A stretch of 40,190 nt of DNA from Nostoc sp. MG11 (GCF_014904695.1 NZ_JACXXN010000043.1:1-40190); one strand, 5' to 3'. Positions 1-8,528 are shown, counted from the stretch's first letter. Numbers and translations: made by a program. The notes: generated by a model from the sequence alone, not told the origin.

Positions 1-166
1 AAGTATTTCACGGACGAGTAAGCTTTTTCTACCGACAAAAATTTTTGGGCAACCTTACCTCATCTCTCCATTGGCAATCGCCTGGCTCATACCATTACCC
101 CGCTTTCTAGCATTAAAAGCTGTAGCCCTTATTCTGCATAGCTTAGAGCTTTTCTTAGTGCCATTC
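1..166 (-). mobile_element. End of an IS4-family insertion sequence (partial copy)
   Basis: Positions 1-53 match 19638-19690 and positions 54-166 match about 19800-19898 of the complete IS at 18199-19898, so this is the upstream end of a related copy that runs off the left edge. Positions 148-166 are the complement of the terminal repeat GAATGGCACTAAGAAAAGC, identical to the other terminus at 18199-18217. The transposase would begin on the minus strand near position 11 (GTG, then K-Y-F). This copy lacks about 110 bp that the other copy carries between its transposase start and its end. Its outer end sits where the methyltransferase reading frame stops. Confidence 0.8.
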
Positions 167-172
167 GATAAT

Positions 173-550
173 CTAGGCAAGTCCGCGATGGAGTAAACCT
201 GTGAGGTTTTCGATGAGAGCAAATGCTGGTCTACACTGGTTGATAATTCGGAATTGTTCTGTCCAAAGTCCTGATCTGTGGTCGAGTAGTCCCTGTCGAT
301 TTCCGGCGTTACTTGTACCCTGGCAAGGCAGTCCCCCACAGATAATGTCAAACTGGTGGCGGGAGCAGTTGTAGTTATTGATGTCAGGGTCGATTGGGAC
401 TGTCGGTTGTTCATGACGCAATATTGATTGGGAATAAGGGGATATTTCGACAAATTGCTGGACTTGGAATTTATGGGATAAACCAGCACAAGAGATACCG
501 TGATGGCATAGTCCGCCGATGCCAGAGAAAAGCGAGAGTACTAATTTCAT
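173..550 (-). pseudogene. DNA cytosine-5 methyltransferase, N-terminal fragment
   Basis: Starting at the ATG at 550, the 125-residue product shows C5-methyltransferase motif I (LFSGIGG, residues 7-13), the catalytic motif IV (GGLPCQGTS, with the active-site Cys at 76) and motif VI (ENL, 114-116). It then stops at a TAG at 173-175, seven bases before the end of the IS. Complete enzymes of this family continue for roughly 200 or more residues with the target-recognition domain and motifs VIII-X, all missing here. The gene was most likely cut by the IS insertion and should be inactive. Its start overlaps the stop of the ASCH gene (ATGA), so the two were translationally coupled. Confidence 0.85.
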
Positions 551-960
551 AAGGCGATCACCTCCAACTTTTCTTCTTTTAGCTCCACCTGTGCATTGAA
601 TAGCCCCTGTCTGCCAATGATGGGAATAGAAGGCATGATCCGCTTGATATTCTCCAGTTTCCAAGCGAATCTGCCGACACTCCAATCTCCACAGTCAATC
701 TCATCTGACGACTGTTGACTGATGAACGTTGGAGTCATGCGTATGCAGTCGGTCAAATCCACCAGGGCAACTGCACAATCTCTAGGCAAATCAACCCAAT
801 CTAAATAATTGTCAGTTTCTACTAGTATCTGTTGATATTTATTGAGCAAGTAGCAATGAGTCAGTTCTTGGTAAGTACTAATCTTTTTGGCAGCACAAAT
901 CAACAGTGGGCCTCTGTAATTTGTAGCCCAAGAACGAGTCTTGTATTTCTTTAGTCCCAT
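547..960 (-). CDS. ASCH-domain protein
   Basis: The 137-residue product has the ASCH-type pattern of phage and plasmid proteins: W-A-T-x-Y-R-G-P-L-L-I-C-A near residues 11-23, A-L-V-D-L-T-D-C near 65-72, and C-G-D-W-S-x-G-R-F-A-W-x-L-E-N-I near 90-105. The ASCH fold is related to PUA and is associated with RNA binding; some members hydrolyse acetylated cytidine derivatives. Nothing here shows which activity applies. The first ATG may lie slightly inside the domain, since homologues usually carry a short segment before the W-A-T motif. The gene overlaps the downstream methyltransferase by 4 bp, which suggests a shared role in nucleic-acid modification. Confidence 0.7.
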   Translation of the reverse strand: MGLKKYKTRSWATNYRGPLLICAAKKISTYQELTHCYLLNKYQQILVETDNYLDWVDLPRDCAVALVDLTDCIRMTPTFISQQSSDEIDCGDWSVGRFAWKLENIKRIMPSIPIIGRQGLFNAQVELKEEKLEVIAL

Positions 961-1069
961 TGGAATGAGGGAAGCCCAAGTCTTGGGCTAGTAGTTGTTC
1001 TAACTCCTGTAGGCGTAAAGTTTTAGCTTCATGGTATGCAGGAAACAATGGTATTTAGCTCAAGGGTTT

Positions 1070-1291
1070 TCATGCAAACACTTTGTCTTTTTGGTGTTGG
1101 ATCATCCAAGTAGATGCAGTATTAAAAAACTCATCAATTACGAATGGTATACCCCAACGTTTCTCGCTCAAATGTTGTACCCATTGGCTCAATCTTTCTT
1201 CGGTGCAAATAAACTGCAATGGGACATCATAATCATGGTCAATGTAAACAAGATAAGTCCTTTCAAACCGCCAATATTTCATCAGGATCAC
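1070..1291 (-). CDS. Small hypothetical protein in the helicase operon
   Basis: I do not recognise this 73-residue protein. It is rich in aromatic and charged residues, with no signal peptide or membrane segment. Its ATG overlaps the stop of the DnaB-like gene by 4 bp (1288-1291), strong support for a real, translationally coupled gene. A plus-strand open frame over the same bases (1031-1360) has no Shine-Dalgarno context and is taken as a shadow. Between this gene and the ASCH gene another minus frame reads R-L-Q-E-L-E-Q-L-L-A-Q-D-L-G, but it has no clear start codon. Confidence 0.5.
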   Translation of the reverse strand: MILMKYWRFERTYLVYIDHDYDVPLQFICTEERLSQWVQHLSEKRWGIPFVIDEFFNTASTWMIQHQKDKVFA

Positions 1292-2634
1292 CTCGCCATA
1301 TTCAAAAATCGAGAAGTGGATAAATCACACAACATAGTTGCAGTGCCTAATTTGCCGTAAAGGCGGTTTTTCTCGATAATCAACTCGATAGTGCGATCGC
1401 TGCTGTCGTTGCTGTAGACAGAGTTGCGATAGAGCATGATTAGTTGGTCACAAACCTCGAATATCTCACCAGAGTTGCGGAGTAAATGACGGTTGGGGCG
1501 TTTATCAGCAGAGTTCTGATTAGAGCGATTGATTTGACAGCCTAAGAAAACGGGGATTTTGTGATACTTGGCAATGTCCCGAATCTGACGGGTAATCTTG
1601 CCCACCTCATGTGCCATGTTACCGCCCGATTCCAAAGGAATATGCTGCAAATAATCAACAAATACAGCACCAATAGAGCCACCGAATTCAGCAATAGCAC
1701 GACGCACTGCCGAGCCAATCATCGTGGGGGTGGGGGAGGAGAACTCGTAAAGTTTCCAAGGAAGGTCTGACAGTTGTGCTACTCCCTGCGCTATTTGTGG
1801 CCAATACGATTGAGCTTTGGTTTGAATCAGTGCCGCGTCTATATTTGTGATTCTTGAAATCATCCTTTGATTGACAAGAGTTTTGTCTAATTCTGGGGTG
1901 ATATAGAGGACTGGTTTAGACAACTTGGTCATGATTTCGTAGGCGTAAGAAATCATGAAATGAGTTTTACCCATGTGAGATTCCGCCGCAACTACCACTA
2001 AGCTACTTGGATAAATCCCACCAGTAATTGACTCCAGGTCATACCATCCGACTTTTTCACCTGCGGTTTGACCAGCTTCGAGTTTCTGATAGAGGTCAAC
2101 CGCCATCTCAGATGCGCTGAAGACTTTATGTTGATCGCCATCGGCTTGGTGGGTAACGCTAAAAACTCTTTGTTCAGCTTGTGGTAAATCGGTTTCGGTT
2201 TCATACCCCAGACGCACAATTTCATTACCGGCCTTAATTAATTGCCGACGCTGATATTTCTCCATCACCAAGTTGGCGAGGGCATCGATGTTAACAGCAG
2301 ACACAGTACGGTCGAACAAAGTAGCCAGCTTGTTTCTGCCACCAATACGCTCCAACAAACCATTGTCAGCTAACCAAGTTGCCAAGTAAAGCAGATCTGT
2401 GGGATTTCCTTGTGTGTGGAGTCTGAGGGCGGCAGCATAAATGTCCTTGTGGGCGCTCACATAAAAAGCTTCTGAGATGAGGAGATCCGAAATTCGGCTG
2501 ATTGCCTCTGGGTCAAGCATAATACCACCTAGAATATTCTCTTCTGCTTCAATGTTCTGTGGTGGTAAACGGTCTTGAGCGCGGTCGCAGGAAAAAGAAA
2601 GTACGTTGTCTTGATTAGACCGATTATTATACAT
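1288..2634 (-). CDS. DnaB-like replicative helicase
   Basis: The 448-residue protein has the two-part DnaB layout. The N-terminal DnaB domain (about residues 22-165) begins with L-P-P-Q-N-I-E-A-E and contains L-G-G-I-M-L-D-P. The RecA-like ATPase domain follows (about 195-448), with a Walker A-like AAESHMGKTH (216-225) and a Walker B AVFVDYLQ (323-330). Length is normal for DnaB. The first residue of the Walker A loop is Ala rather than Gly, which is unusual. The ATG at 2634 was chosen over an upstream start because it lies 19 bp after the preceding gene and gives a standard N-terminus. It probably unwinds DNA for replication of the host element. Confidence 0.88.
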   Translation of the reverse strand: MYNNRSNQDNVLSFSCDRAQDRLPPQNIEAEENILGGIMLDPEAISRISDLLISEAFYVSAHKDIYAAALRLHTQGNPTDLLYLATWLADNGLLERIGGRNKLATLFDRTVSAVNIDALANLVMEKYQRRQLIKAGNEIVRLGYETETDLPQAEQRVFSVTHQADGDQHKVFSASEMAVDLYQKLEAGQTAGEKVGWYDLESITGGIYPSSLVVVAAESHMGKTHFMISYAYEIMTKLSKPVLYITPELDKTLVNQRMISRITNIDAALIQTKAQSYWPQIAQGVAQLSDLPWKLYEFSSPTPTMIGSAVRRAIAEFGGSIGAVFVDYLQHIPLESGGNMAHEVGKITRQIRDIAKYHKIPVFLGCQINRSNQNSADKRPNRHLLRNSGEIFEVCDQLIMLYRNSVYSNDSSDRTIELIIEKNRLYGKLGTATMLCDLSTSRFLNMAR

Positions 2635-2653
2635 AACTAGGCTCTTGCTAATT

Positions 2654-2980
2654 TTAACTGGGCTTCGAGTTCTCGCAAAGGTGATGAGAAAATCTAGAAG
2701 TTGATTGAACTGTTTTTGGCACAGCATCAACTTCAAGCTTGGCTAAAAGCTGCTGTTTGATCTCATCCAACGGCATTGGCTCTGGCTGGAGTTTTGGTTC
2801 TTCTTGTTGACGACGCAGTTTGTCTTGAGCTATGGCTTGTGCAAGTGAGATGTTTGATGGTGTGGCTTGTGTTTGCACTTGAGACATACGTTTTTCCTCT
2901 TGTACAAGGACTTTGTGCCAATAGCTCATCAACTCTTCTAAGGCACCCTTAGTTGCTTCCATATTGCCAATAGACTTCAT
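2654..2980 (-). CDS. Hypothetical protein upstream of the helicase
   Basis: This 108-residue protein is hydrophilic and predicted largely helical, with Gln- and Glu-rich stretches (for example L-R-R-Q-Q-E-E-P-K-L near residues 55-65). No domain is recognisable. It lies just upstream of the DnaB-like gene on the same strand, so a helicase loader or replication accessory role is possible but unproven. ATG at 2980 is preferred over the adjacent GTG at 2983. Confidence 0.5.
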   Translation of the reverse strand: MKSIGNMEATKGALEELMSYWHKVLVQEEKRMSQVQTQATPSNISLAQAIAQDKLRRQQEEPKLQPEPMPLDEIKQQLLAKLEVDAVPKTVQSTSRFSHHLCENSKPS

Positions 2981-3083
2981 CACCGTTGGGATTTTCTCTG
3001 ACCAATTGACCTGACTCTAGCCGGCTCTTTCTTTGGCGATTAACTCTACAAGGGCGCGATCGCAGGTTTGATAAATCTTGTCC

Positions 3084-4019
3084 CTAGTTGTATGTAGTGC
3101 GCCAGGGAAACCGCCAGCCACGCATCTTGATTTCACTCTTGTAGACGGCTGGTAATGAGTCAGACGCCATAACACTGGGGTCTAGTAATATCTGGTCTAT
3201 CAAGTCCTCAATTGACTGGAACTTTACAGATTTTGGCTTGGATGCTTGATTGCTCTCAGTATTGTTCGTTATTTCGATATAGTCGAACAACTCCGCCGCA
3301 ATAGAAATTCCACAAGAGGGGTTATCGGTTTGTTGCGAAGACTCGGATTTATTTAATAACAAAGAGGAAAATTCTGGGTTAACTTCTTGTTCGCAAGACT
3401 CGATTTGTTTATAAATCAATTCCCGGTTTTTTTCTTCTTTACACACACTCTCATGGGTAGGGGGTGCGCCGGGTTTAGGGGGCGCTTCTTGTATGTGTTT
3501 TTATTCTTTTTGGTTTTCTTTATATTGTTCTTCTTTTATATATGCACCCCCTGATCCACCAGTTACCGGATCAACCATCTGCCGGTTTAACCATCTACCG
3601 GATGAACCATACGACGGATTTTCAGGGCATGGTGCTGATACATCTTTCTTCTCCGTATAGTTGTTATTTGGATGAGATTTTTCGTTTTTCGGTAAGCTTT
3701 CTTTGAATGTGATTGCATCTACGGTGTCCTTGAAGATGTGATATTCCCAATCAAAAAAGCCATTCTCGTCATTAACTCTGCGCCGCACTAAATAATTATG
3801 AACTTCGGCAGTTTTGAGAATCTTTCTAAGTTTGTCTCTGCCGTAGCCAAGTGCTTGCTGAATGCTACTAAAATTCATTTCAAAGCCTTCATCGTGTGAA
3901 GTCATCCAACAAATCAGTCGAAAAGTTCCGTCATCGATGCTGCTTGTGTCTCGGATTAGCGAGTTTGATATTTGGGTGTAATGACTCCTGGGTGATTTTC
4001 CTGCTACAACTTTGCCCAT
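3084..4019 (-). pseudogene. Helix-turn-helix replication-type protein split by an in-frame TAA
   Basis: The first part (3501-4019, 172 residues) opens with S-H-Y-T-Q-I-S-N-S-L-I-R-D. It then shows the winged-helix pattern of plasmid and phage replication proteins: D-D-G-T-F-R-L-I-C-W, F-S-S-I-Q-Q-A-L-G-Y-G-R-D-K-L-R-K-I-L, and Y-L-V-R-R-R. It ends at TAA 3501-3503. The same frame reopens at once and continues to 3084, a further 138 codons that include a GTG at 3446, giving an ancestral product of about 311 residues. The C-terminal part is acidic, with no known domain. The simplest reading is one gene split by a nonsense mutation; the N-terminal half may still be made. The upstream spacing (AAGAAGTAAGTAATG) supports the 4019 start. 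Confidence 0.65.
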
Positions 4020-4022
4020 TAC

Positions 4023-4076
4023 TTACTTCTTTAAAGCGTTCGATTGTACTGGTGCTAATAACTTTGCGAAGTTCAT
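4023..4076 (-). CDS. Possible 17-residue leader ORF
   Basis: A short frame encoding MNFAKLLAPVQSNALKK starts at 4076 with a good Shine-Dalgarno (CGGAGAGTAACTATG). It ends three bases before the ATG of the helix-turn-helix gene. Its AAG AAG TAA end supplies purine-rich sequence just upstream of the next start, so it could couple translation. No homologue is known to me, and it could equally be the tail of a longer open frame. Confidence 0.35.
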   Translation of the reverse strand: MNFAKLLAPVQSNALKK

Positions 4077-4265
4077 AGTTACTCTCCGTGGTTTGTGGCA
4101 ATTTGAAGGCTGACAGACTACCAGAAATATCGATGTCTGCTTCAGACTATGTATCGGAGTGCTTTCGTTGTAATCAAAACTGTATCCTCTGACTAGACAT
4201 TCGTCAAGTATTACTCTACAATTTACATAAGATTTGCGAGATGATTGAATAAAGGAGAATTGTCT

Positions 4266-4508
4266 ATGTCTGTAAGTGTGCAAATAGAAAGGGTTATGAG
4301 AATAGATGCCCCTGGCATCGGAGCTAAGATCAAAGAAATTAGAGAGCGAGATCCGCGTCCAGTGGAGGAACTAGCGAAAGCTGCCAATATGACTCGTGCT
4401 AATTGGTATCGAATTGAACGCGAAGAAAATGACGTTTTACCAGAACCAACACTTCGCAGAATAGAAGAAGTTTTGGGCGCGGATTTTGGAGTAAAGTTTG
4501 ATGACTGA
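4266..4508 (+). CDS. XRE-family helix-turn-helix regulator
   Basis: The ATG at 4266 follows AAAGGAG (4251-4257) at good spacing and gives an 80-residue protein. Residues about 17-75 form a Cro/C1-type domain: I-G-A-K-I-K-E-I-R-E, V-E-E-L-A-K-A-A-N-M-T-R-A-N-W-Y-R-I-E, then L-P-E-P-T-L-R-R-I-E-E-V-L-G. The middle part is the turn and recognition helix. It is divergent from the replication-type gene and may repress it. It is followed 99 bp later by the Rpn-family gene on the same strand. Confidence 0.75.
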   Translation: MSVSVQIERVMRIDAPGIGAKIKEIRERDPRPVEELAKAANMTRANWYRIEREENDVLPEPTLRRIEEVLGADFGVKFDD

Positions 4509-4607
4509 GCCTATTGTCATCAACTCTTTCGTTTTCATGTAGGAGCGTAGACACTTTGTGGCTTGTCGTTAGACATCGCTGCTATCAAAACCTCTAGATT
4601 TTTTACT

Positions 4608-5568
4608 ATGACCGATAAAACCCCGCAAACCGAATATGATTCGCCCTGGAAGCAGATACTACAGTTGTATTTTGCGGACTTCATGCAGTTTTTCTTTCCA
4701 CAGGCGCACCGAGAATATTGATTGGAGTCGGGGCTTTGAATTTTTGGATAAAGAATTGGCTCAGGTGGTGCGCGATACAGAATTAGGAAAGCGACTTGCT
4801 GATAAGTTGGTAAAAGTCTATCGCGCTGGAGGTGATGAAGTTTGGGTATTGGTACATGTAGAAGTGCAGAGCCAAGAAGAAACTGATTTTCCCAGACGTA
4901 TGTTTGTCTACAACTACAGGATTTTTGACCGTTACAATCGTTCTGTTGCCTCATTGGCGGTGCTTGGTGACGAAAGGGTGAACTGGCGGCCATCGCATTT
5001 TGGTTACGAGTTGTTTGGCTGTAAAGTTGATTTTCAATTCCCTATAATCAAGTTGATAGACTATCAACAAAGGCAATCCGAGATCGAAGCCAGCCGTAAC
5101 CCGTTTGCTACTGTGGTAATGGCTCACCTAGCGGCGGTACAAACCCGTAGTGATAGGTTACAGAGAAAACAATCAAAGCTGGCTTTGGTGCGTCGATTGT
5201 ACGAGCAGGGGTTTGGGCGGGAGGCTGTTCTCAACCTGTTAGCTTTCATCGACTGGATGCTAACGCTACCATTGGATTTAGAGCAAGAGTTTCAGCGGGA
5301 ATTAGAACAATTAGAGGAAGAACAGCGTATGCAGTACGTCACCAGCTTTGAACGCAGTGGCATTCGCCAAGGACTGTTAGAAGGAATTGAATTAGGCTTA
5401 AAACTGAGATTTGGTACTGAAGGTTTAAGCCTATTAGCAGAAATTTCAACGATTGAGGATGTCGAGCAATTAAGAGCAGTTCTTGCAGGCTTGGAAACGG
5501 CAAGTAACTTAGATGAGTTACGCCAGATAATCCGGCGCTCGACAACCGATACCCAGCCAGAAAATTAG
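4608..5568 (+). pseudogene. Rpn/PD-(D/E)XK family protein (DUF4351-like tail), frameshifted
   Basis: Translation from ATG 4608 reads M-T-D-K-T-P-Q-T-E-Y-D-S-P-W-K through to P-Q-A-H-R-E, then hits a stop because of one extra T at 4716. Dropping that base restores the cyanobacterial family sequence R-E-I-D-W-S-R-G-F-E-F-L-D-K-E-L. The remainder (to 5568) has the nuclease-like core V-W-V-L-V-H-V-E-V-Q-S-Q-E-E and ends with a leucine-rich tail of DUF4351 type. Rpn relatives are recombination-promoting nucleases or transposase-like proteins. The single-base insertion probably inactivates it; a downstream start could give a protein lacking about the first 40 residues. Confidence 0.75.
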
Positions 5569-5656
5569 CGTTGTTTGATATTTGATTTTCAAGGTTCAAT
5601 TGGCGTAAGGCGCGTAAATTCGCTTGAATTAAGCTCTCAAATTTGAAACACCAGAA

Positions 5657-6473
5657 TTAATGTATTCTGAGCGGCTGGCTACTTAATGAATCAATGAAAG
5701 TTGTGCAGCCACCTTGCTTACTTGGTCTGATGTCCCAAATAGCATCGCATGTCTGCCTGCCTGAACGTCTAACCAGCTTTCCTCCTTTCTCCACATAAGT
5801 TTGCGATGCTGGCACACCGTTAATTAGATAATCCACCCGCCCCACTATCGGGTAAACATGATGAATGTGCGCGTCTAGCTTACTAAATGCACTAGCCCGA
5901 CTTTTAGCCTGGAAAATATCAAACGGCATTAGAAACAGCAACCGCGCCGAAGGATTGTTAGGGTTGAGCAAGGAAAGCGATCGGCCTATAAACCAATACG
6001 GTTCAGTTAAGAATAATTGTAGGTTGGGTTGAACGCAGTGAAACCCAACAAAGGCCTGCAAACGTTGGGTTTCGTTCCTCAACCCAACCTACATAATTTA
6101 ATTTTTTGGGCTTAACTGAACTGTATTGGCCTATAAACTCCATGCACTTGCTGAACGGCGGATTTGTAATCACCAGATCGAATTCAGTTGCAAGTTCGAT
6201 CTCTGAACGTAAGAAATCAGTACACAGCCAAGTGCAGTCAGGAGCATTTCGCTGTCCCTTCTCCATCCGGCTTTTGTTGATGTCCATGCAAAGGATATTT
6301 CGCATATAGGGGTGTGCGATATGCTTAACGATTTGACCAGTACCAGCACAAGGTTCGAGAATGTACAAATCGCTTAGTAGTATTAGCTGTGTCATCGCTT
6401 GTGCAATGCTGTCGGGTGTCTCCCAGTCGTCAGTATTCCAAGGAATTGTTGATACTTGCTCTATAACGGTCAT
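5657..6473 (-). pseudogene. N6-adenine-type DNA methyltransferase interrupted by a MITE
   Basis: Translation from ATG 6473 (Shine-Dalgarno AAGGAG) shows SAM-binding motif I (LEPCAGTGQI, residues 39-48) and the catalytic NPPF (104-107). After K-C-M-E-F-I the frame enters a 137-bp insertion and ends at 6003. Removing the insertion and one copy of its 8-bp target duplication joins F-I-G exactly to R-S-L-S-L-L-N-P and restores a frame of 223 residues to 5657. The C-terminal part (H-H-V-Y-P-I-V-G-R-V-D-Y-L, C-D-A-I-W-D-I-R-P) is typical of phage and plasmid methylases. The present product is truncated soon after the catalytic motif and is probably inactive. Confidence 0.85.
5993..6129. mobile_element. 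137-bp MITE with 8-bp target duplication
   Basis: The ends are inverted repeats: CCAATACGGTTCAGTTAAG at 5993-6011 and its complement with one mismatch at 6111-6129. CCTATAAA occurs on both sides (5985-5992 and 6130-6137) as a target duplication. The interior holds the paired sequence TAGGTTGGGTTGAACG / CAACCCAACCTAC seen widely in cyanobacteria. No coding capacity. Its removal restores the host methyltransferase frame, which confirms the boundaries. Confidence 0.9.
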
Positions 6474-6484
6474 ACTTTTTCTCC

Positions 6485-6673
6485 TTACTCTTGAATAATT
6501 AGTGCGCTGATTGATTCAAACTCGACTCCACAAATCTCGAAATCTTCATCTAACTCACCAGCATTGTATTTGTCTACTAAATATTGTTTAATAGCATCTG
6601 ATTCCAATCCGTCAGGAATTTCAACTGGCGTTTGTCGGGGTACTTTTTCTATGACTTCAACGATGACTTGCAT
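6485..6673 (-). CDS. Small hypothetical acidic protein
   Basis: This 62-residue acidic protein starts with a beta-strand-like M-Q-V-I-V-E-V-I-E-K-V and ends I-S-A-L-I-I-Q-E. I do not recognise it. It sits 12 bp upstream of the methyltransferase start, and the Shine-Dalgarno of that gene overlaps its 3' end, which supports an operon. No strong ribosome-binding site of its own is visible. Confidence 0.5.
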   Translation of the reverse strand: MQVIVEVIEKVPRQTPVEIPDGLESDAIKQYLVDKYNAGELDEDFEICGVEFESISALIIQE

Positions 6674-6714
6674 GTTTTTAATCAGGCTTGGTGTATAGCG
6701 ATCGCTTAACTTAA

Positions 6715-7173
6715 TTACTGCATTTGAAATTGTCTGACAGCAACTTCCTCATTCTCATCAAACAATGACATTTGCGATCGCTGACCCTGAATATACGCCT
6801 CAGACTCCGCAAGCAGTTTGTCAATACGTTTTTCTAATTCATCTGAAACTACAGCAGATGAAATATGCGGCGTGTTCACCACTACAACCAAATCATTGAT
6901 TTTGTTCTGAACAGTGATGTTAATACCTACGCTATCATCGAAGTGTTTGAGGGTGACACCTGTAACTTCTCCTTCTGCCCAAGTGTCAGAGTCTAGTCCA
7001 CAGAACTTTATTGCCTCATCTAGGAGTGCATTCATGGCATTAAAGAACGATACTTTAGGTTCTTCATTACAGAAAAATTTAACTGTTTTACGCTCATTTG
7101 AGCTAGATTGTGGAGGTAAATCGTAGATGATTTCTATGTCGTTATCCTTGACTTTGATTTTGTTAATTTCCAT
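6715..7173 (-). CDS. Hypothetical protein of the minus-strand operon
   Basis: The 152-residue protein is rich in beta-type segments (I-N-I-T-V-Q-N-K-I, L-V-V-V-V-N-T-P) and has an acidic helical end with R-S-Q-M-S-L-F-D-E-N. No signal peptide or membrane segment. I do not recognise the family. It follows the direction of its neighbours and is separated by short gaps, as expected in a plasmid or phage early operon. Confidence 0.55.
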   Translation of the reverse strand: MEINKIKVKDNDIEIIYDLPPQSSSNERKTVKFFCNEEPKVSFFNAMNALLDEAIKFCGLDSDTWAEGEVTGVTLKHFDDSVGINITVQNKINDLVVVVNTPHISSAVVSDELEKRIDKLLAESEAYIQGQRSQMSLFDENEEVAVRQFQMQ

Positions 7174-7343
7174 AGAGTTGTGGGAAGATATAGAGTTTTG
7201 TTGTCACTAGAATGTCTGGAATTAATTAGCTAAAGACTGGTAAGTTAGACATGGATAATTACTCCTTCTTGATTAGGCGATTGCTTGACAAGCATTCCCC
7301 TTGGGATTGCCGCAGGCATCGCTTTCATCTCCACGGGGTAAAA

Positions 7344-7989
7344 TTATTCCACTGGAACCAGACCGAGCCAGATTGAGGGTATGCATCTATCTGTGCAATG
7401 GACGTCCATTGGATCTCCCCAGTAGCAGCAAGCGTTAATTGCGAATGTAGGGTTATCTACAAGAGTTCCATCTTGCAGGAGTAGCGTGGAGATATAATCT
7501 TCAACCCAAATCCAACCACTCTCGCTGCAAGTATTGGGTGTAAAAGTTCCCCCACCTGGTTCGACTCCAGCGGTTGCAATCATCTTTGTTATAGCGCCAC
7601 ACCTTGAAGACTTGATTCCAGTGTGCGAGGAAGTTAAGGGCCACAGGCTTGGATTGCATGAGAATCTGTTTATCTTCAGGCACAAACTTCAAGTCTTCAT
7701 GCAGCCTGGGAAGCTCCGCCGTGATGCCACCGTACTCAACCGTGTACCATTCAATTCCGCTGATGTTCTGCTCTACCTGAGATGCCCAGACACTTTCTCG
7801 TTCTCTAGCGGCTTGCTGCACTTTTCCCATGAACACATCGAAACGCAGTATGCCTTCAACTAGGGAGAGGCCACCTTGTACTACATGATTTTGAAGAACT
7901 GGGTCGTAAGCTGACTCGTACCCGGCAGTGTTGATGGAGTCGATTTGTTGAGCTATTGTGGCTGCTCTTGGGTCTTGGAATTTAGTCAT
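7344..7989 (-). pseudogene. Hypothetical protein with probable frameshift
   Basis: Starting at ATG 7989 (M-T-K-F-Q-D-P-R-A), the first frame is good to about W-R-Y-N-K-D-D near 7590 and then turns unusually Trp- and Arg-rich before stopping at 7501. The next frame is open from 7685 and continues naturally as A-G-V-E-P-G-G-G-T-F-T-P-N-T through G-W-I-W-V-E-D-Y to 7344, with several cysteines. I infer a single protein of about 215 residues broken by a one-base change near 7585. The alternative is that the shorter 162-residue product is genuine. No function is recognised. Confidence 0.45.
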
Positions 7990-8092
7990 TTTCACTCGTC
8001 TGCAAAGTATTTCTTGTTTGTGCAACAGGCATTACAATTTTTGATACAGTTATTCGTTGAATGCGGGTGTCAGTGAAGTAATTAGCGGTAAG

Positions 8093-8131
8093 TATTTATC
8101 AACGTTTCAGGCAACTGATAATTGATAAATA
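8093..8131. promoter_or_regulatory. 10-bp inverted repeat between operon genes
   Basis: TATTTATCAA at 8093-8102 and its perfect complement TTGATAAATA at 8122-8131 are separated by 19 bases. It lies between two minus-strand genes. It has no GC-rich stem or T-tract, so a protein-binding site is more likely than an intrinsic terminator. Confidence 0.35.
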
Positions 8132-8144
8132 ATGACTGAGACTA

Positions 8145-8528
8145 CTAAACTGATGCCCGTTCCTTTTTGCTACTGAAAGCCCCCGCTTTCGAGAGCGCTG
8201 TACCAGGACTTGGGTGTGCAAAGAACTCCTCTACAGCTTTGGTCAATCCTGCGGCAACAATCGGCTCATGGCAGGCGTAGACATAAACTGACTGTTGAAC
8301 GCCATTAACCAGTCGCGTTTCTTGGCGATCGCCCAGTTGTGGATAGAATGTTCTCACCCACGTCCCCAGATGTCCCCGGTAGTGAGTGCCTTTGATAGGG
8401 ACTTTCTTACCCAGTTCACTCTCCGCGAAGTTGACCACGCCCATCCATTTTTCTTGTGTACCAGGGAGTGACTGTCTGTTGTAGTCAGCAAACAGATTGG
8501 CGGCGTAATCATTTATCTGCTGCTCCAT
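8145..8528 (-). CDS. Hypothetical protein overlapping the antirepressor-like gene
   Basis: The 127-residue protein begins M-E-Q-Q-I-N-D-Y-A-A-N-L-F-A-D-Y and contains G-T-H-Y-R-G-H-L-G-T-W-V-R near the middle. No domain is recognised. Its ATG lies inside the 3' end of the upstream gene (20-bp overlap), suggesting coupled translation. The basic tail K-K-E-R-A-S-V ends the protein. Confidence 0.5.
   Translation of the reverse strand: MEQQINDYAANLFADYNRQSLPGTQEKWMGVVNFAESELGKKVPIKGTHYRGHLGTWVRTFYPQLGDRQETRLVNGVQQSVYVYACHEPIVAAGLTKAVEEFFAHPSPGTALSKAGAFSSKKERASV

Noticed and set aside
4023-4283. 86-codon minus ORF covering the leader
   Set aside because: Its 5' part overlaps the XRE gene start and its Shine-Dalgarno; only the last 17 codons have a plausible start site.
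4535-4993. 152-codon minus-strand ORF
   Set aside because: It is antisense to the recognisable Rpn-family gene and has an unlikely composition.
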